This document shows, piece by piece, positions 46,820 to 55,269 of a stretch of 64,000 nucleotides of DNA. Each line of letters begins with the position of its first letter. The stretch's first letter is position 1. A model generated the notes under the pieces. The model saw only the letters and a list, made by a program, of their open reading frames with translations. It had not been told where the DNA came from and did not search any database. Both the position numbers and the translations under genes were made by a program. The DNA comes from Paractinoplanes atraurantiacus (GTDB lineage: Bacteria; Actinomycetota; Actinomycetes; Mycobacteriales; Micromonosporaceae), in assembly GCF_900215205.1 (NCBI RefSeq), contig NZ_OBDY01000026.1, forward strand, positions 93,164 to 157,163, in the 5' to 3' direction.

Positions 46820-48028
46820 ATGAAACGATCAGTCGCGCTACGGTGTACGGCCGTCGGCGCCACCGCGATCACGGCCGCCGGCATCATGGTGACGCTGGCC
46901 GCCTCACCGGCCGCGGCCGCCGACAACCTGAGCCTGGGCGCCGGCGCCGACGGCTCCAGCAAGGCCAGCGGCACCAGCTACGGCAACGTCAAGGACGGCA
47001 ACACCGGCACCTACTGGTCGCCGAACGGCTCGACCGGTTACGTCTCGGTCAAGTGGGGCAGCGCCACGACCGTCTCCTCGGCCGTCATCCGGCACGCCTC
47101 GGGCGGCGGCACGATCAGCGCCTGGCGGGTGCTCAACGCCGACACCGGGGCCGTCCTGACCAGCGGCAGCGGCACCCCGGGGACAATCTCGTTCGCCTCG
47201 ACGTCGCTGAAGAAGCTGACCCTCGACATCACCAGCGCGTCCGGCGCGCCGCGGATCGCCGAGTTCGAGACGTACGGCAGTGGCGGCGGCACGACACCGA
47301 CCACCCCGCCCACCACCACCCCGCCGACCACGCCGCCCAGCAACCCCGGCACGCCGACCGGTTCCTGGCCGTCCTCGGCCGGCTCGGTCAGCATCTCGGG
47401 CACGGTCAACGTCTCCGGCACCTTCGACGGCGGCATGAAGACGTACTGCTGCATCGGTGACGGCTCGCAGAGCGAGTCCCAGGACCCGATGTTCAAGATC
47501 GCCAACGGGGGCACGCTGCAGAACGTCATCATCGGCTCCCCGGCCGGCGACGGCGTGCACTGCGAGGGCACCTGCACCATCCGCAACGTGTGGTGGAACG
47601 ACATCGGCGAGGACGCGGCCACCTTCAAGGGCACCGGCGGCGGCACCAGTTACGTCATCGGCGGCGGCGCGCGGTCCGGCAGCGACAAGACGTTCCAGCA
47701 CAACGGCAACGGCACGGTGAGCATCTCCGGCTTCTACCTGAGCGGCTCGGGCAAGCTCTACCGCGCCTGCGGCAACTGCTCCAGCTCGTACCAGCGCCAC
47801 GTCAAGATCGACAACGTGCTGCTGAACGACATCGACATGGTCGCCGGCATCAACAGCAACTGGGGCGACACGGCCACCATCACCCGCGTCACCCTGCGCA
47901 ACAGCTCCAGCGCCACGGTCTGCGGCAAATACCAGGGCGTGGCCAAGGGCAGCGAGCCGAAATACCTCGGCGAGGGCTGGAACGACGCCAACTGCAAGGT
48001 CAACCGCAGCGACATCACGTACGGCTAG
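46820..48028 (+). CDS. Secreted PL3 pectate lyase with N-terminal carbohydrate-binding domain
   Basis: 402 aa. The signal peptide ends near PAAAA. A discoidin/CBM-like beta domain (about 36-153: SSKASGTSYGNVKDGNTGTYW) and a Pro/Thr linker precede the PL3 domain (about 185-402): FKIANGGTLQNVIIG, DGVHCEGTCTIRNVWWNDIGEDAATFKG, GAGRS-like GGGARSGSDKTFQHNG, then DMVAGINSN. This is the parallel beta-helix signature of PL3, a Ca-dependent lyase of polygalacturonate. A LacI-type operator lies upstream. Confidence 0.92.
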   Translation: MKRSVALRCTAVGATAITAAGIMVTLAASPAAAADNLSLGAGADGSSKASGTSYGNVKDGNTGTYWSPNGSTGYVSVKWGSATTVSSAVIRHASGGGTISAWRVLNADTGAVLTSGSGTPGTISFASTSLKKLTLDITSASGAPRIAEFETYGSGGGTTPTTPPTTTPPTTPPSNPGTPTGSWPSSAGSVSISGTVNVSGTFDGGMKTYCCIGDGSQSESQDPMFKIANGGTLQNVIIGSPAGDGVHCEGTCTIRNVWWNDIGEDAATFKGTGGGTSYVIGGGARSGSDKTFQHNGNGTVSISGFYLSGSGKLYRACGNCSSSYQRHVKIDNVLLNDIDMVAGINSNWGDTATITRVTLRNSSSATVCGKYQGVAKGSEPKYLGEGWNDANCKVNRSDITYG

Positions 48029-49314
48029 ACATACCTCGCGAGCGTTGTGGCGACCTCGGCCCGCATCGGGTCGGGGTTCGCCCAGCTCCAGTTCGGGTGG
48101 GCGCGGTTGGTCATCAGCGACACGACCAGCTTGCGCCGCGGGTCGACCAGCAGCGAGGTGCCGGTGAATCCGGTGTGGCCGAACGTCGCCGGCGACGACA
48201 GCGAGCCCATGAACCACGGCTGGCGCAGGACCACCCCGAGACCGTGGTCGGACGGGCGGCCCGGCCGCTCCGGGTCGACCGCGGGCAGGCCGGCGTTCTG
48301 GTTGGTGAGCATCTGCTTGACGATGGCCGCCGACAGCAGGCGCTTGCCGCCGTAGACGCCACCGGCCAGCAGCATCTGACCGGTCAGGGCGACGTCGCGA
48401 GCGGTGCCGAACAACCCGGCGCTGCCGATCACCCCGCCCATCTGGGCCGCGATGTCGTCGTGCACGACACCGCGGAGCAGACCACGAGACGTACGGGCGT
48501 CGGTCGCGACCAGCCGCGCCGCCTGCTCGGCCGCGGACAGCCACTTGCGCGGGTTGAAGCCCATGGAGCGCAGGCCCATCGGCGTGGTGATGCCGTTCTT
48601 GACGGCCACGTCGAGGGTGGTGCCGGTGACCTTCTCGACGATCTGGCCGGCCACCATCAGCCCGGCGCTCGAATAGCGGAACGTCTTACCCGGCACGGCC
48701 CCGCTGACCAGCGGCGTGGCCAGCACCTTGGCCCGCTGGGCGGCGGGGGTCAGCCCTTTCACGCCGGTGACGCCGACGGGCAGCCCGCTCGTGTGCGCGA
48801 GCAGCATCCGTACGGTCACCTTGGCCTTGTTCGTCCCGGTGAATCCGGGCAGGTAGCGGCTGACCGGCGCGTTCAGATCGACCTTGCCCTTGTCGACCTG
48901 CTGGAGCAGGGCGATCGCCACGTACACCTTGGTCAGCGAGGCCAGGTCGTAGATGGAGTCGGCCCGCATGGCGACGCGCTTGGCCGCAGGAAGCTCGACC
49001 GGCCCGGCGCCGTAGCGCAGCGCGTGCCCGACGGCGATGGTCGCCGTGGTCGAGTTGTTCACCATCACGACCAGCGTCGCCCCGGCGTAGGTCGGATGCT
49101 TCGGGTTGGCCGGCGTCGGCTTCAAATACTTGTTGAGTACGGCCGTGAGCGGCGCGACATACGCGGGTGCGGCCGCCGCGGCGGCGACTCCCCCACCCGC
49201 ACCACCGCTGTCCTGTCCTTTGACCCAGTCGTTCTTGTCCCGCCCGCACCCGGCGACGGCGGCGGTGAGCGCGGCGGCTCCAGCACCCAGGACATGGCGG
49301 CGGCTCAACGACAT
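48025..49314 (-). CDS. Beta-lactamase-family serine hydrolase lipoprotein
   Basis: 429 aa from ATG 49314. An N-terminal SLSRRHVLGAGAAALTAAVAGCG (twin-Arg plus lipobox) suggests an exported lipoprotein. The class C-like beta-lactamase/DD-peptidase fold shows SLTK (nucleophile Ser), the YSSAG motif and HTGFTGT near the C-terminus. Such enzymes act as D-stereospecific peptidases or esterases in the wall zone; real beta-lactam resistance is not implied. Its end overlaps the pectate lyase end by 4 nt. Confidence 0.88.
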   Translation of the reverse strand: MSLSRRHVLGAGAAALTAAVAGCGRDKNDWVKGQDSGGAGGGVAAAAAAPAYVAPLTAVLNKYLKPTPANPKHPTYAGATLVVMVNNSTTATIAVGHALRYGAGPVELPAAKRVAMRADSIYDLASLTKVYVAIALLQQVDKGKVDLNAPVSRYLPGFTGTNKAKVTVRMLLAHTSGLPVGVTGVKGLTPAAQRAKVLATPLVSGAVPGKTFRYSSAGLMVAGQIVEKVTGTTLDVAVKNGITTPMGLRSMGFNPRKWLSAAEQAARLVATDARTSRGLLRGVVHDDIAAQMGGVIGSAGLFGTARDVALTGQMLLAGGVYGGKRLLSAAIVKQMLTNQNAGLPAVDPERPGRPSDHGLGVVLRQPWFMGSLSSPATFGHTGFTGTSLLVDPRRKLVVSLMTNRAHPNWSWANPDPMRAEVATTLARYV

Positions 49315-49433
49315 GGCCGAGATCATGCCAAGGCCCCACCGGGAGGGCAATCGGTGATCGCCCGTCTTGACAGACGTCACCGCTTCGTTTATCAGGTCCC
49401 GGCTGCGTAATGTGCCTGCCGGGGGACGTCACA

Positions 49434-49690
49434 TGTCCGGCCTCGTGCGACGGTCGTCGTTCGCCTCCGCCGACGACGCCGAGATCACCGACTTCATTCG
49501 GCAGATGTACGCCGACAACAGCTCACGGTTCGCGCCGATCCACGACGGCGATCACGTTCGCCATGCACCGCTTCGACGTGACCACCGTGCGGCTGCCCAG
49601 CGACCGGGTGACCAGGGTGGCCGAGGACATGACCGGCATGCACGCGGCCGAGCTCCGGTTCCACAGCATCACGCCGGCCGCGCCGCGCCG
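49434..49690 (+). pseudogene. Frameshifted AraC-type regulator fragment
   Basis: The first frame encodes SGLVRRSSFASADDAEITDFIRQMYADN, like the N-terminal AraC-binding-like domain. It switches frame near 49545 and continues as TFAMHRFDVTTVRLPSDRVT. The HTH part is absent. It is a decayed regulator. Confidence 0.5.
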
Positions 49691-49691
49691 C

Positions 49692-49838
49692 CTATGGCGT
49701 GCTGCCGGGCGAGACCTTGCGGGGCTGCGCTTCGCCCGCCGTCCCAGGCCGCAGCGTGTTGATCCTCGCCTGGGCCTCTTCGGCGAACAGGCGGGCCTGC
49801 GCGGCCAGATCGGAGTGCTTCTGCGCGTCGAGGTCCAT
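49692..49838 (-). other. 48-codon fragment with coding-like composition
   Basis: From ATG 49838 on the minus strand: MDLDAQKHSDLAAQARLFAE, then EAQARINTLRPGTAGEAQ. It is charged, helical and GC3-biased as in real genes. A stop lies 54 nt upstream of the ATG in the same frame and no ribosome binding site is visible. Probably the end of a lost gene. Confidence 0.3.
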
Positions 49839-49992
49839 CCGCGCGGCTTTGGCGCGGGCGCGCGCCGCGGCGCTTCGTTCCGCGGCTCACCTGTTCGCTC
49901 AGCGGCCTGGTTTCGGCGCGGACTCAGACGCGGTATTCATCGGCGTTTGTAAATAAAGGACGCGTCAAGGCGCCACCCCCAGGATCCGGCTC

Positions 49993-51216
49993 ATGCATCA
50001 ACAAGCTTACGAAAGTCAATGCGTGGCCGAGGAGAGCCGGCACGGCGCGGCCACGACACCCATCCGCCATCCCCGGCTGACGCTGTTCGCGCTCGCGCTG
50101 GGCACCTTCGCCATCGGCACCGGCGAGTTCGGCAGCAACGGCATCATCCAGCTGTTCTCGGCCGACCTCGGCGTGTCGATCCCGGTGGCGACATACGCCA
50201 TCACCGCGTACGCGTTCGGGGTGATGATCGGCTCGCCCGCCATCACCCTGCTGGCCGCCCGGGTCAACCGGCGCACCCTGCTGCTGGGCCTGGTCGTGCT
50301 GTTCCTGCTCGGGAACGGGCTGTCCGCGGTCGCGCCGACCGTCGAACTGCTCGTCGCCTTCCGGTTCGTCGCCGGCAGCGTGCAGGGCGCGTTCTTCGGC
50401 GCCGGCGCCGTCGTGGCCGCCTACGTGTACGGGCCGGGGCGCGGCGGCAAGGCCTTCGCCACCGTGATGGGCGGGCTCACCGTCGCCACCATCGTCGGGT
50501 CCCCGCTGGGCACCTTCATCGGCCAGCAGGCCGGCTGGCGGGCCATGTACTGGACCGTGGCCGGCCTCGGGCTGGTGGCCGGGGTGGCCCTGGTGGCCTG
50601 GCTGCCCCGCACCGAAGCCCTGCACGGCGGCTCGATCGCCGGTGAGCTCGGCGCGCTGCGCCGCGGGAACGTCTGGCTCATGGTGGCGGTGGCGTCGCTC
50701 GGCATCTCCAGCATCTTCGCCGTGTACACCTTCATCGGCCCGTTCATCACCGACGCCGTACGCCGCGACGCGTCGCTGATCCCGATCGCGCTGGCCGTCT
50801 TCGGCCTGGGCATGGCCGCCGGCAACTACCTGGGCGGCCGCACCGCCGACCGCCACCCGGACCGGGCCTTGATCCTGGGTTACGGCGCCGTGCTCGTGCT
50901 GCTCGTGGTGATCGGCGTCGCCGGAAGCACCCTGACGGTCCTGCTGCCCTGCCTGTTCGGCGTCGGGGCCACGATGATGTACGCCATCCCGGCCATCCAG
51001 GTGCGGCTCACCGGTTTCGCCCCGGACGCGCCGACCTTGATGGGCGCCCTCAACCTGGCCGCCCTGAACCTGGCCAACTCGCTGGGCGCGATCGGCGGCG
51101 CCATCACGCTCGGCGCCGGCTGGGGCACCCTCTCCACGGTATGGGCCGGCTTGCTGCTGACCACCGCGGGGCTGGCCCTCTACCTGACCACCGTCGCGAG
51201 ATCGTCAACGGCGTGA
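49993..51216 (+). CDS. MFS transporter, DHA1/AraJ type
   Basis: 407 aa with 12 membrane segments. Family motifs: LALGTFAIGTGEFGSNGIIQ at the first helix, RVNRRTLLLG (motif A), VAGSVQGAFFGAG, and motif C in GGLTVATIVGSPLGTFIG. It resembles AraJ/PbuE/Cmx-like proton-driven exporters of sugars, purines or drugs. The start may be GTG 50023, but ATG 49993 has AGGA upstream. Substrate unknown. Confidence 0.88.
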   Translation: MHQQAYESQCVAEESRHGAATTPIRHPRLTLFALALGTFAIGTGEFGSNGIIQLFSADLGVSIPVATYAITAYAFGVMIGSPAITLLAARVNRRTLLLGLVVLFLLGNGLSAVAPTVELLVAFRFVAGSVQGAFFGAGAVVAAYVYGPGRGGKAFATVMGGLTVATIVGSPLGTFIGQQAGWRAMYWTVAGLGLVAGVALVAWLPRTEALHGGSIAGELGALRRGNVWLMVAVASLGISSIFAVYTFIGPFITDAVRRDASLIPIALAVFGLGMAAGNYLGGRTADRHPDRALILGYGAVLVLLVVIGVAGSTLTVLLPCLFGVGATMMYAIPAIQVRLTGFAPDAPTLMGALNLAALNLANSLGAIGGAITLGAGWGTLSTVWAGLLLTTAGLALYLTTVARSSTA

Positions 51217-51383
51217 ACGCCGCGCTGGGCACCGTGACCGCGGGGCTGAGCCTGCCCTGAAGCGGCGGATGCTCGGCCGAGCCGGCTTCGACCTGCTCCG
51301 TGAACGCGTTCTCCAGGCCTGATGCCACGAAGGGCTTCAACCATCGCTGGCGTGCACTGCCGGCGGCTCCCTATGGTCCTCGA

Positions 51384-51743
51384 GTGAGGATCACTCTACG
51401 AGCTCTGACAGACAAGGACATCGAGGCGCACAACGCCGGTGAGGACGAGCTCACCGTTCGATGGCTGAACGGCGCCACCAGCACCGCCGAGACGACGGCC
51501 GCCCACTTCACCAAGCTCCGCCCCCAACGCTCGCGCACGGCGCGGCAAGCGAGGCTTCCGCGTGTGCCTCGATAACCGCCTCGCCGGATCAGCTACGCCG
51601 TCCACCCGTGGGCCCGCGGGCGCGGAGTCGCAGGTGAAGCCGTACGCCTCATTCTCGAACACATTCGCGAGAACCGGATCGGCAGACGCGCCGCCATCCG
51701 AGTCGACCCCGGCGACGCTGCGGCTCTATGTGCATGACTTGTA
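51384..51743 (+). pseudogene. Frameshifted GNAT acetyltransferase
   Basis: The first frame (GTG 51384) encodes ITLRALTDKDIEAHNAGEDE and LTVRWLNGATSTAETT, the N-terminal part of a GNAT enzyme. Further on, a different frame encodes YAVHPWARGRGVAGEAVRLI, then RIGRRAAIRVDPGDA, including the acetyl-CoA loop region. At least one frameshift and a small deletion lie near 51520-51590. Non-functional. Confidence 0.7.
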
Positions 51744-51832
51744 GACACCCGGCCGGGCTCCGCGCCATGCGACACCTGGAACAGTGATCGAGGCGGTCGG
51801 TCTCAGGTGCCCTGCCGACGTGGCCGCCGAGG

Positions 51833-51871
51833 GCGCCGGCGCGGTCTCCTCGGTGGAGGCCGCGCCGGCGC
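51833..51871. terminator. Strong hairpin terminator
   Basis: A perfect 12-bp stem (GCGCCGGCGCGG / CCGCGCCGGCGC) topped by an inner CTCC/GGAG stem. It sits just beyond the stop of the minus-strand hydrolase at 51882 and can end both strands' transcripts. No T-tract. Confidence 0.75.
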
Positions 51872-51881
51872 GCTGTTGACA

Positions 51882-52658
51882 TCAGCGGGCTGTCTCGCGG
51901 GCCGCCTTTTCGATGAAGGCCGCGGTTGTGCCGGGGTGTGAGACGAACACCAGGTGGGAGGCGCCCCGGACGGTCTGGGTCTTCGCGTGTGAGCGGTCGG
52001 CCATGAAGCGCTGGGCGGCGGGCGGGATGATGCGGTCGGCGCCGGCTATCAGGTTGTAGGACGCGATGGTGTGCCAGGCCGGGGTGCCGGCGGCGGGCTC
52101 GCCCAGCGCGGCGCCGGTGGCCGGGCGCTGGGTGATGGCGTAGACCGCGGCGTCGCGGGCGGGCACGTCGGCCGCGAAGTTGGCGTGGTAGAGCGCCGGG
52201 TTGATGTAGAGGTCGGCCTGGCCGCCGGGCAGCGGCACCGGCTTCAGCGACTGGCCGACCGTGCTGCCGGGGAAACGGTTGGCCAGCGCCTCGGCCGACT
52301 CGCCGGCCTCCGGCACGAAGGCGGCCAGGTAGACCAGCGCCTTCACGTCCGGGTCGCCGGTGGCCGCACGGGAGATCACCGCGCCGCCGTACGAGTGGCC
52401 GACCAGCACGATCGGCCCGTCGATGCTCGCCAGCAGCGCCTTCACCTGCGCCGCGTCGGAGGAAAGCCCGCGCAGCGGGGTCGCCGCGGCGACCACGGGA
52501 TAGCCGTCCGCGAGCAGGCGCCGGGTCACCGCGGTGAACCTGCTGCTGTCGGCGAACGCGCCGTGCACCAGCACGACCGTCGGTTTGGGGGCGGCGCCGG
52601 ACACCGGGAACAGGCTCGACGCGGCGACGACGGCGGCCGTCAACAGGGATTTCAGCAT
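51882..52658 (-). CDS. Exported alpha/beta hydrolase
   Basis: 258 aa with a signal peptide (to about PVSGA). Alpha/beta-hydrolase motifs: VVLVHGAFADSSRF (oxyanion region), GHSYGGAV (nucleophile Ser), and GASHLVFVSHPG with the catalytic His. It resembles EstC-like proteins often seen in actinomycetes. It follows the fused oxidoreductase by 8 nt and is probably cotranscribed. A close paralogue without signal peptide is encoded at 61069. Substrate unknown. Confidence 0.88.
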   Translation of the reverse strand: MLKSLLTAAVVAASSLFPVSGAAPKPTVVLVHGAFADSSRFTAVTRRLLADGYPVVAAATPLRGLSSDAAQVKALLASIDGPIVLVGHSYGGAVISRAATGDPDVKALVYLAAFVPEAGESAEALANRFPGSTVGQSLKPVPLPGGQADLYINPALYHANFAADVPARDAAVYAITQRPATGAALGEPAAGTPAWHTIASYNLIAGADRIIPPAAQRFMADRSHAKTQTVRGASHLVFVSHPGTTAAFIEKAARETAR

Positions 52659-52666
52659 GATTCTCC

Positions 52667-55201
52667 TCAGGTGATCGTCAGGTCTGCGGTGGGCAGGGTC
52701 TGGCAGGCGAGCCGCCAGCCCTGGTCGAGCTCCGCGGCCGAGAACATGCCGCGGTCGTCGGTCTCGTAGGTGCCGGAGACGATCCGGACCCGGCAGGTGC
52801 CGCAGATGCCTTCGTCGCAGTCCTGCGGGATCGGGACGGCGGCGGCGTTGGCCGCGGCGAGCAGGGTCTGGCCGGGGCGGCAGGGGAACGAGGTGCCGGC
52901 CGTCCGGATCGTGTAGGCCGGCGCTCCGGCCGCGAGCGCGACGGCGTGCGCCCGTTCCTGGCGGGTCTTGCGGCTGCGGTCGGAGACAAAGGCTTCGGTG
53001 TGTACGCGGTCACGGGGCACGCCGAGGTCGGCCAGCGCGCCCAGCAGGTCCCGCATCATCGGCGCCGGCCCGCACAGGTGGACGCGGGCCACGCCGGCGA
53101 CGTGGGGCCGCAGCGCTTCGATGTCGATGCGGCCGCGGCCGCCGGTCTCGGTGAGGTACAGCTCCGTGCGCAGGCCGGGCAGCCGGGCCGCCAACTCCTT
53201 CAGCTCCCGCTCGAACGGCACCTCGGCCTTGCTCCGGGCACCCAGCAGCAGGGTGATCGGTCCGGTGTGACAGTCGTCGGCGGCCGCGATCAGCACGCTG
53301 ATCAGCGGGGTGATTCCGATGCCGCCGGCGATCAGCAGCAGCGGGCCGTCCCGGTCGGCCCAGGTGAACTCGCCGTGCGGTCCGGACACGCGCAGCGCCA
53401 GCCCGCCGGTCAGGTCGTCGTGCAGGAACGTCGATCCGAGGCCGTTCGGCTCCTTCTTCACCCCGATCTCCAGGTAGGCGGTGGTGCCGGGTCCGCTGGC
53501 GATCGAGTAGGACCGCTCGATCGGCTCCATTCCCACCGGGAGGTCGACCTTCAGGTACTGGCCGGCCTCGAACGTGAACGGCAGGGCGCCGCCGCCGAGC
53601 GGTTCGAGCCGGATCTTCCGTACGGACGAAGTCAGCTCCTCGACGCCCGCCACCCGCAGGAATCCGCGCCATGGCCCCGTTCGCGCCGGCTTCGCACTCT
53701 GGATCGTGCGCCACATCGTGGAGAGCTGCGACGGCTTCAGCACCGCGTTGGCGGCCATGATGCCGCCGGCCAGGGCCGCGTTCACTCCCGGGCCCCAGGC
53801 GTCCTGCCCGGCCACGACAAGACCTTTGATGGGGGTACGGCATCCGGCCAGCCCCGACCGCAGCCGGGCCGGCGTGGCCGGCAGGCCGTAGAACGAGCCG
53901 CGGACACTGTGCTGATAGGTCTCGTACGTCAATGGGGTGGCCAATTCGGCGTACACAATGGCGTCCTTGATCCCCGGCCATTGGCGGTCGAGCCGGTCGA
54001 TCAGCCGGCGTGTCACCTCCGCCTTGAACGCGTGGTAGCTCTCGGGCCGGTTCGTCTCGGTCGTGCCGCGCCACTCGTCGACGATTGCCGGGTCGACGAG
54101 CTCCAGCACCTCGATGGTGTGGAAGCGGGCGGCCGGGTTGTTCAGGGACGCGAACGAGACGTACAGCGTGCCGTCGTGCTCGTCCAGGCCGGGCATGAAC
54201 CAGTGGTTCTCGCCGCGGGGGCCGAACTCGGCCGGCGACCGGTCGAGCCCGAGGAACAGCATCAGTGCCGACGGCTCGCCGGACAGTCCCTCCAGCTCCC
54301 GGTTCCATTCGGGCCGGGAATGCGAGGCGAGCAGGGCGTACGTGTTGCGCACCCCGCCCGCCGAGACGACCGTCCTCGTCCGCACCCGGTAACGGCGGCC
54401 GGTGGCGCGTTCGACGACGTCCACACCGGACACCCGGCCCCGCTCGACGGCGATACGCCGTACGTCCTGATTGAGGCGCACCTCGACGCCGTGCCGGACG
54501 AGGCCCTCCAGGGCGATGTCGCCGATCTCCTTCGGCCCGCCGACCGGATGCGAGGTGCCCTCGAGGAAGAAGGTCAGCGGCACCGAGGCGTGATAGCCGA
54601 ACGCGCTCGACGTGGGCGGCTGCCCGTAGAGGCCCCAGCGCGCGGCGACGACCGCGCGCAGCCGCGGATCGGTGAAATCGTGGCACACCTGCTCCCACAG
54701 CGTGCGGTACGTCGCCGGGAACAGCCGCCGGATGACCGGGTACCCGATCGCCCGTACCGGCGCCGGGAACGACGAGAACAGGTTCCGGGTGATCAGCCCG
54801 GTCAGGGCCCGGCGCATCGTACGGAAGAAACGGTCGATCGCTTCGGCCTCGCCCGGAAACTCCGATTTGAGGTGAGCGCGGAACCGCTCCCCCGACGCCG
54901 GGACGCCGAAGTCGAAGTCCGGAAAGTGGAGCACGTCGTACTCGTCGGGAAGGGGGGTCAGTTGCACCCGCCCGTCGGTGAGAAAGTCCAGGAACGGGCC
55001 GGCGTCAGCGCTCATGTAGTGCAAACCGGTGCCGAACAGGAATCGGCCCTCCCGGGAGAATTCGTGCGTCATTCCCCCGGCCATGTAGTGCTGCTCCAGG
55101 ATCAGCACCCGTTCGCCGCCGAACTGCGCGATCGCCCGGGCCGCGGCCAGCCCGCCGACGCCCGATCCGATGACGACGACGTCGTATTGCTCTTCCGTCA
55201 T
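52667..55201 (-). CDS. Fused saturase/phytoene-desaturase-like FAD enzyme with ferredoxin reductase and [2Fe-2S] domain
   Basis: 844 aa, about twice the usual size. Residues 1-490 are a retinol-saturase/CrtISO/phytoene-desaturase-like FAD enzyme: VVVIGSGVGGLAAARAIA, EQHYMAGGMTHEF, and C-terminal VVAGQDAWGPGVNAALAGG. Residues 510-740 are a ferredoxin-NAD(P)H reductase module: RSYS (563-566), GGIGITP (626-632), CGPAPMM (710-716). Residues 755-844 are a plant-type ferredoxin with Cys795, 800, 803 and 833. It could pass electrons from NAD(P)H to the N-terminal flavin and saturate or desaturate a lipid-like polyene. Divergent from the regulator at 55270. Confidence 0.85.
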   Translation of the reverse strand: MTEEQYDVVVIGSGVGGLAAARAIAQFGGERVLILEQHYMAGGMTHEFSREGRFLFGTGLHYMSADAGPFLDFLTDGRVQLTPLPDEYDVLHFPDFDFGVPASGERFRAHLKSEFPGEAEAIDRFFRTMRRALTGLITRNLFSSFPAPVRAIGYPVIRRLFPATYRTLWEQVCHDFTDPRLRAVVAARWGLYGQPPTSSAFGYHASVPLTFFLEGTSHPVGGPKEIGDIALEGLVRHGVEVRLNQDVRRIAVERGRVSGVDVVERATGRRYRVRTRTVVSAGGVRNTYALLASHSRPEWNRELEGLSGEPSALMLFLGLDRSPAEFGPRGENHWFMPGLDEHDGTLYVSFASLNNPAARFHTIEVLELVDPAIVDEWRGTTETNRPESYHAFKAEVTRRLIDRLDRQWPGIKDAIVYAELATPLTYETYQHSVRGSFYGLPATPARLRSGLAGCRTPIKGLVVAGQDAWGPGVNAALAGGIMAANAVLKPSQLSTMWRTIQSAKPARTGPWRGFLRVAGVEELTSSVRKIRLEPLGGGALPFTFEAGQYLKVDLPVGMEPIERSYSIASGPGTTAYLEIGVKKEPNGLGSTFLHDDLTGGLALRVSGPHGEFTWADRDGPLLLIAGGIGITPLISVLIAAADDCHTGPITLLLGARSKAEVPFERELKELAARLPGLRTELYLTETGGRGRIDIEALRPHVAGVARVHLCGPAPMMRDLLGALADLGVPRDRVHTEAFVSDRSRKTRQERAHAVALAAGAPAYTIRTAGTSFPCRPGQTLLAAANAAAVPIPQDCDEGICGTCRVRIVSGTYETDDRGMFSAAELDQGWRLACQTLPTADLTIT

Positions 55202-55269
55202 GGGCGAAGCTAAAAATGCGGGACTTGACGAAAACTGAATGGCACGTACGTCAGGTAGATTCCGCAGCT
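55202..55269. promoter_or_regulatory. Divergent promoter region, fusion enzyme / BTAD regulator
   Basis: Only 68 bp if the regulator starts at GTG 55270. AT-rich for this genome, with TTGACG, an 8-bp palindrome ACGTACGT (in GGCACGTACGTCAGG) and TAGATT. Both genes must be controlled from here, so the regulator could act on both. Confidence 0.45.

Noticed and set aside
46904..48544. 546-codon open frame on the minus strand
   Set aside because: Antisense shadow across the pectate lyase gene and part of the hydrolase; no family resemblance.
49993..51216. MFS exporter grouped with the pathway module at 51882-61776
   Set aside because: A pseudogene and a strong terminator separate it, and it is on the opposite strand from the nearest module gene.
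52946..55213. 755-codon open frame on the plus strand
   Set aside because: Antisense of the fused oxidoreductase, whose domains are unmistakable on the other strand.
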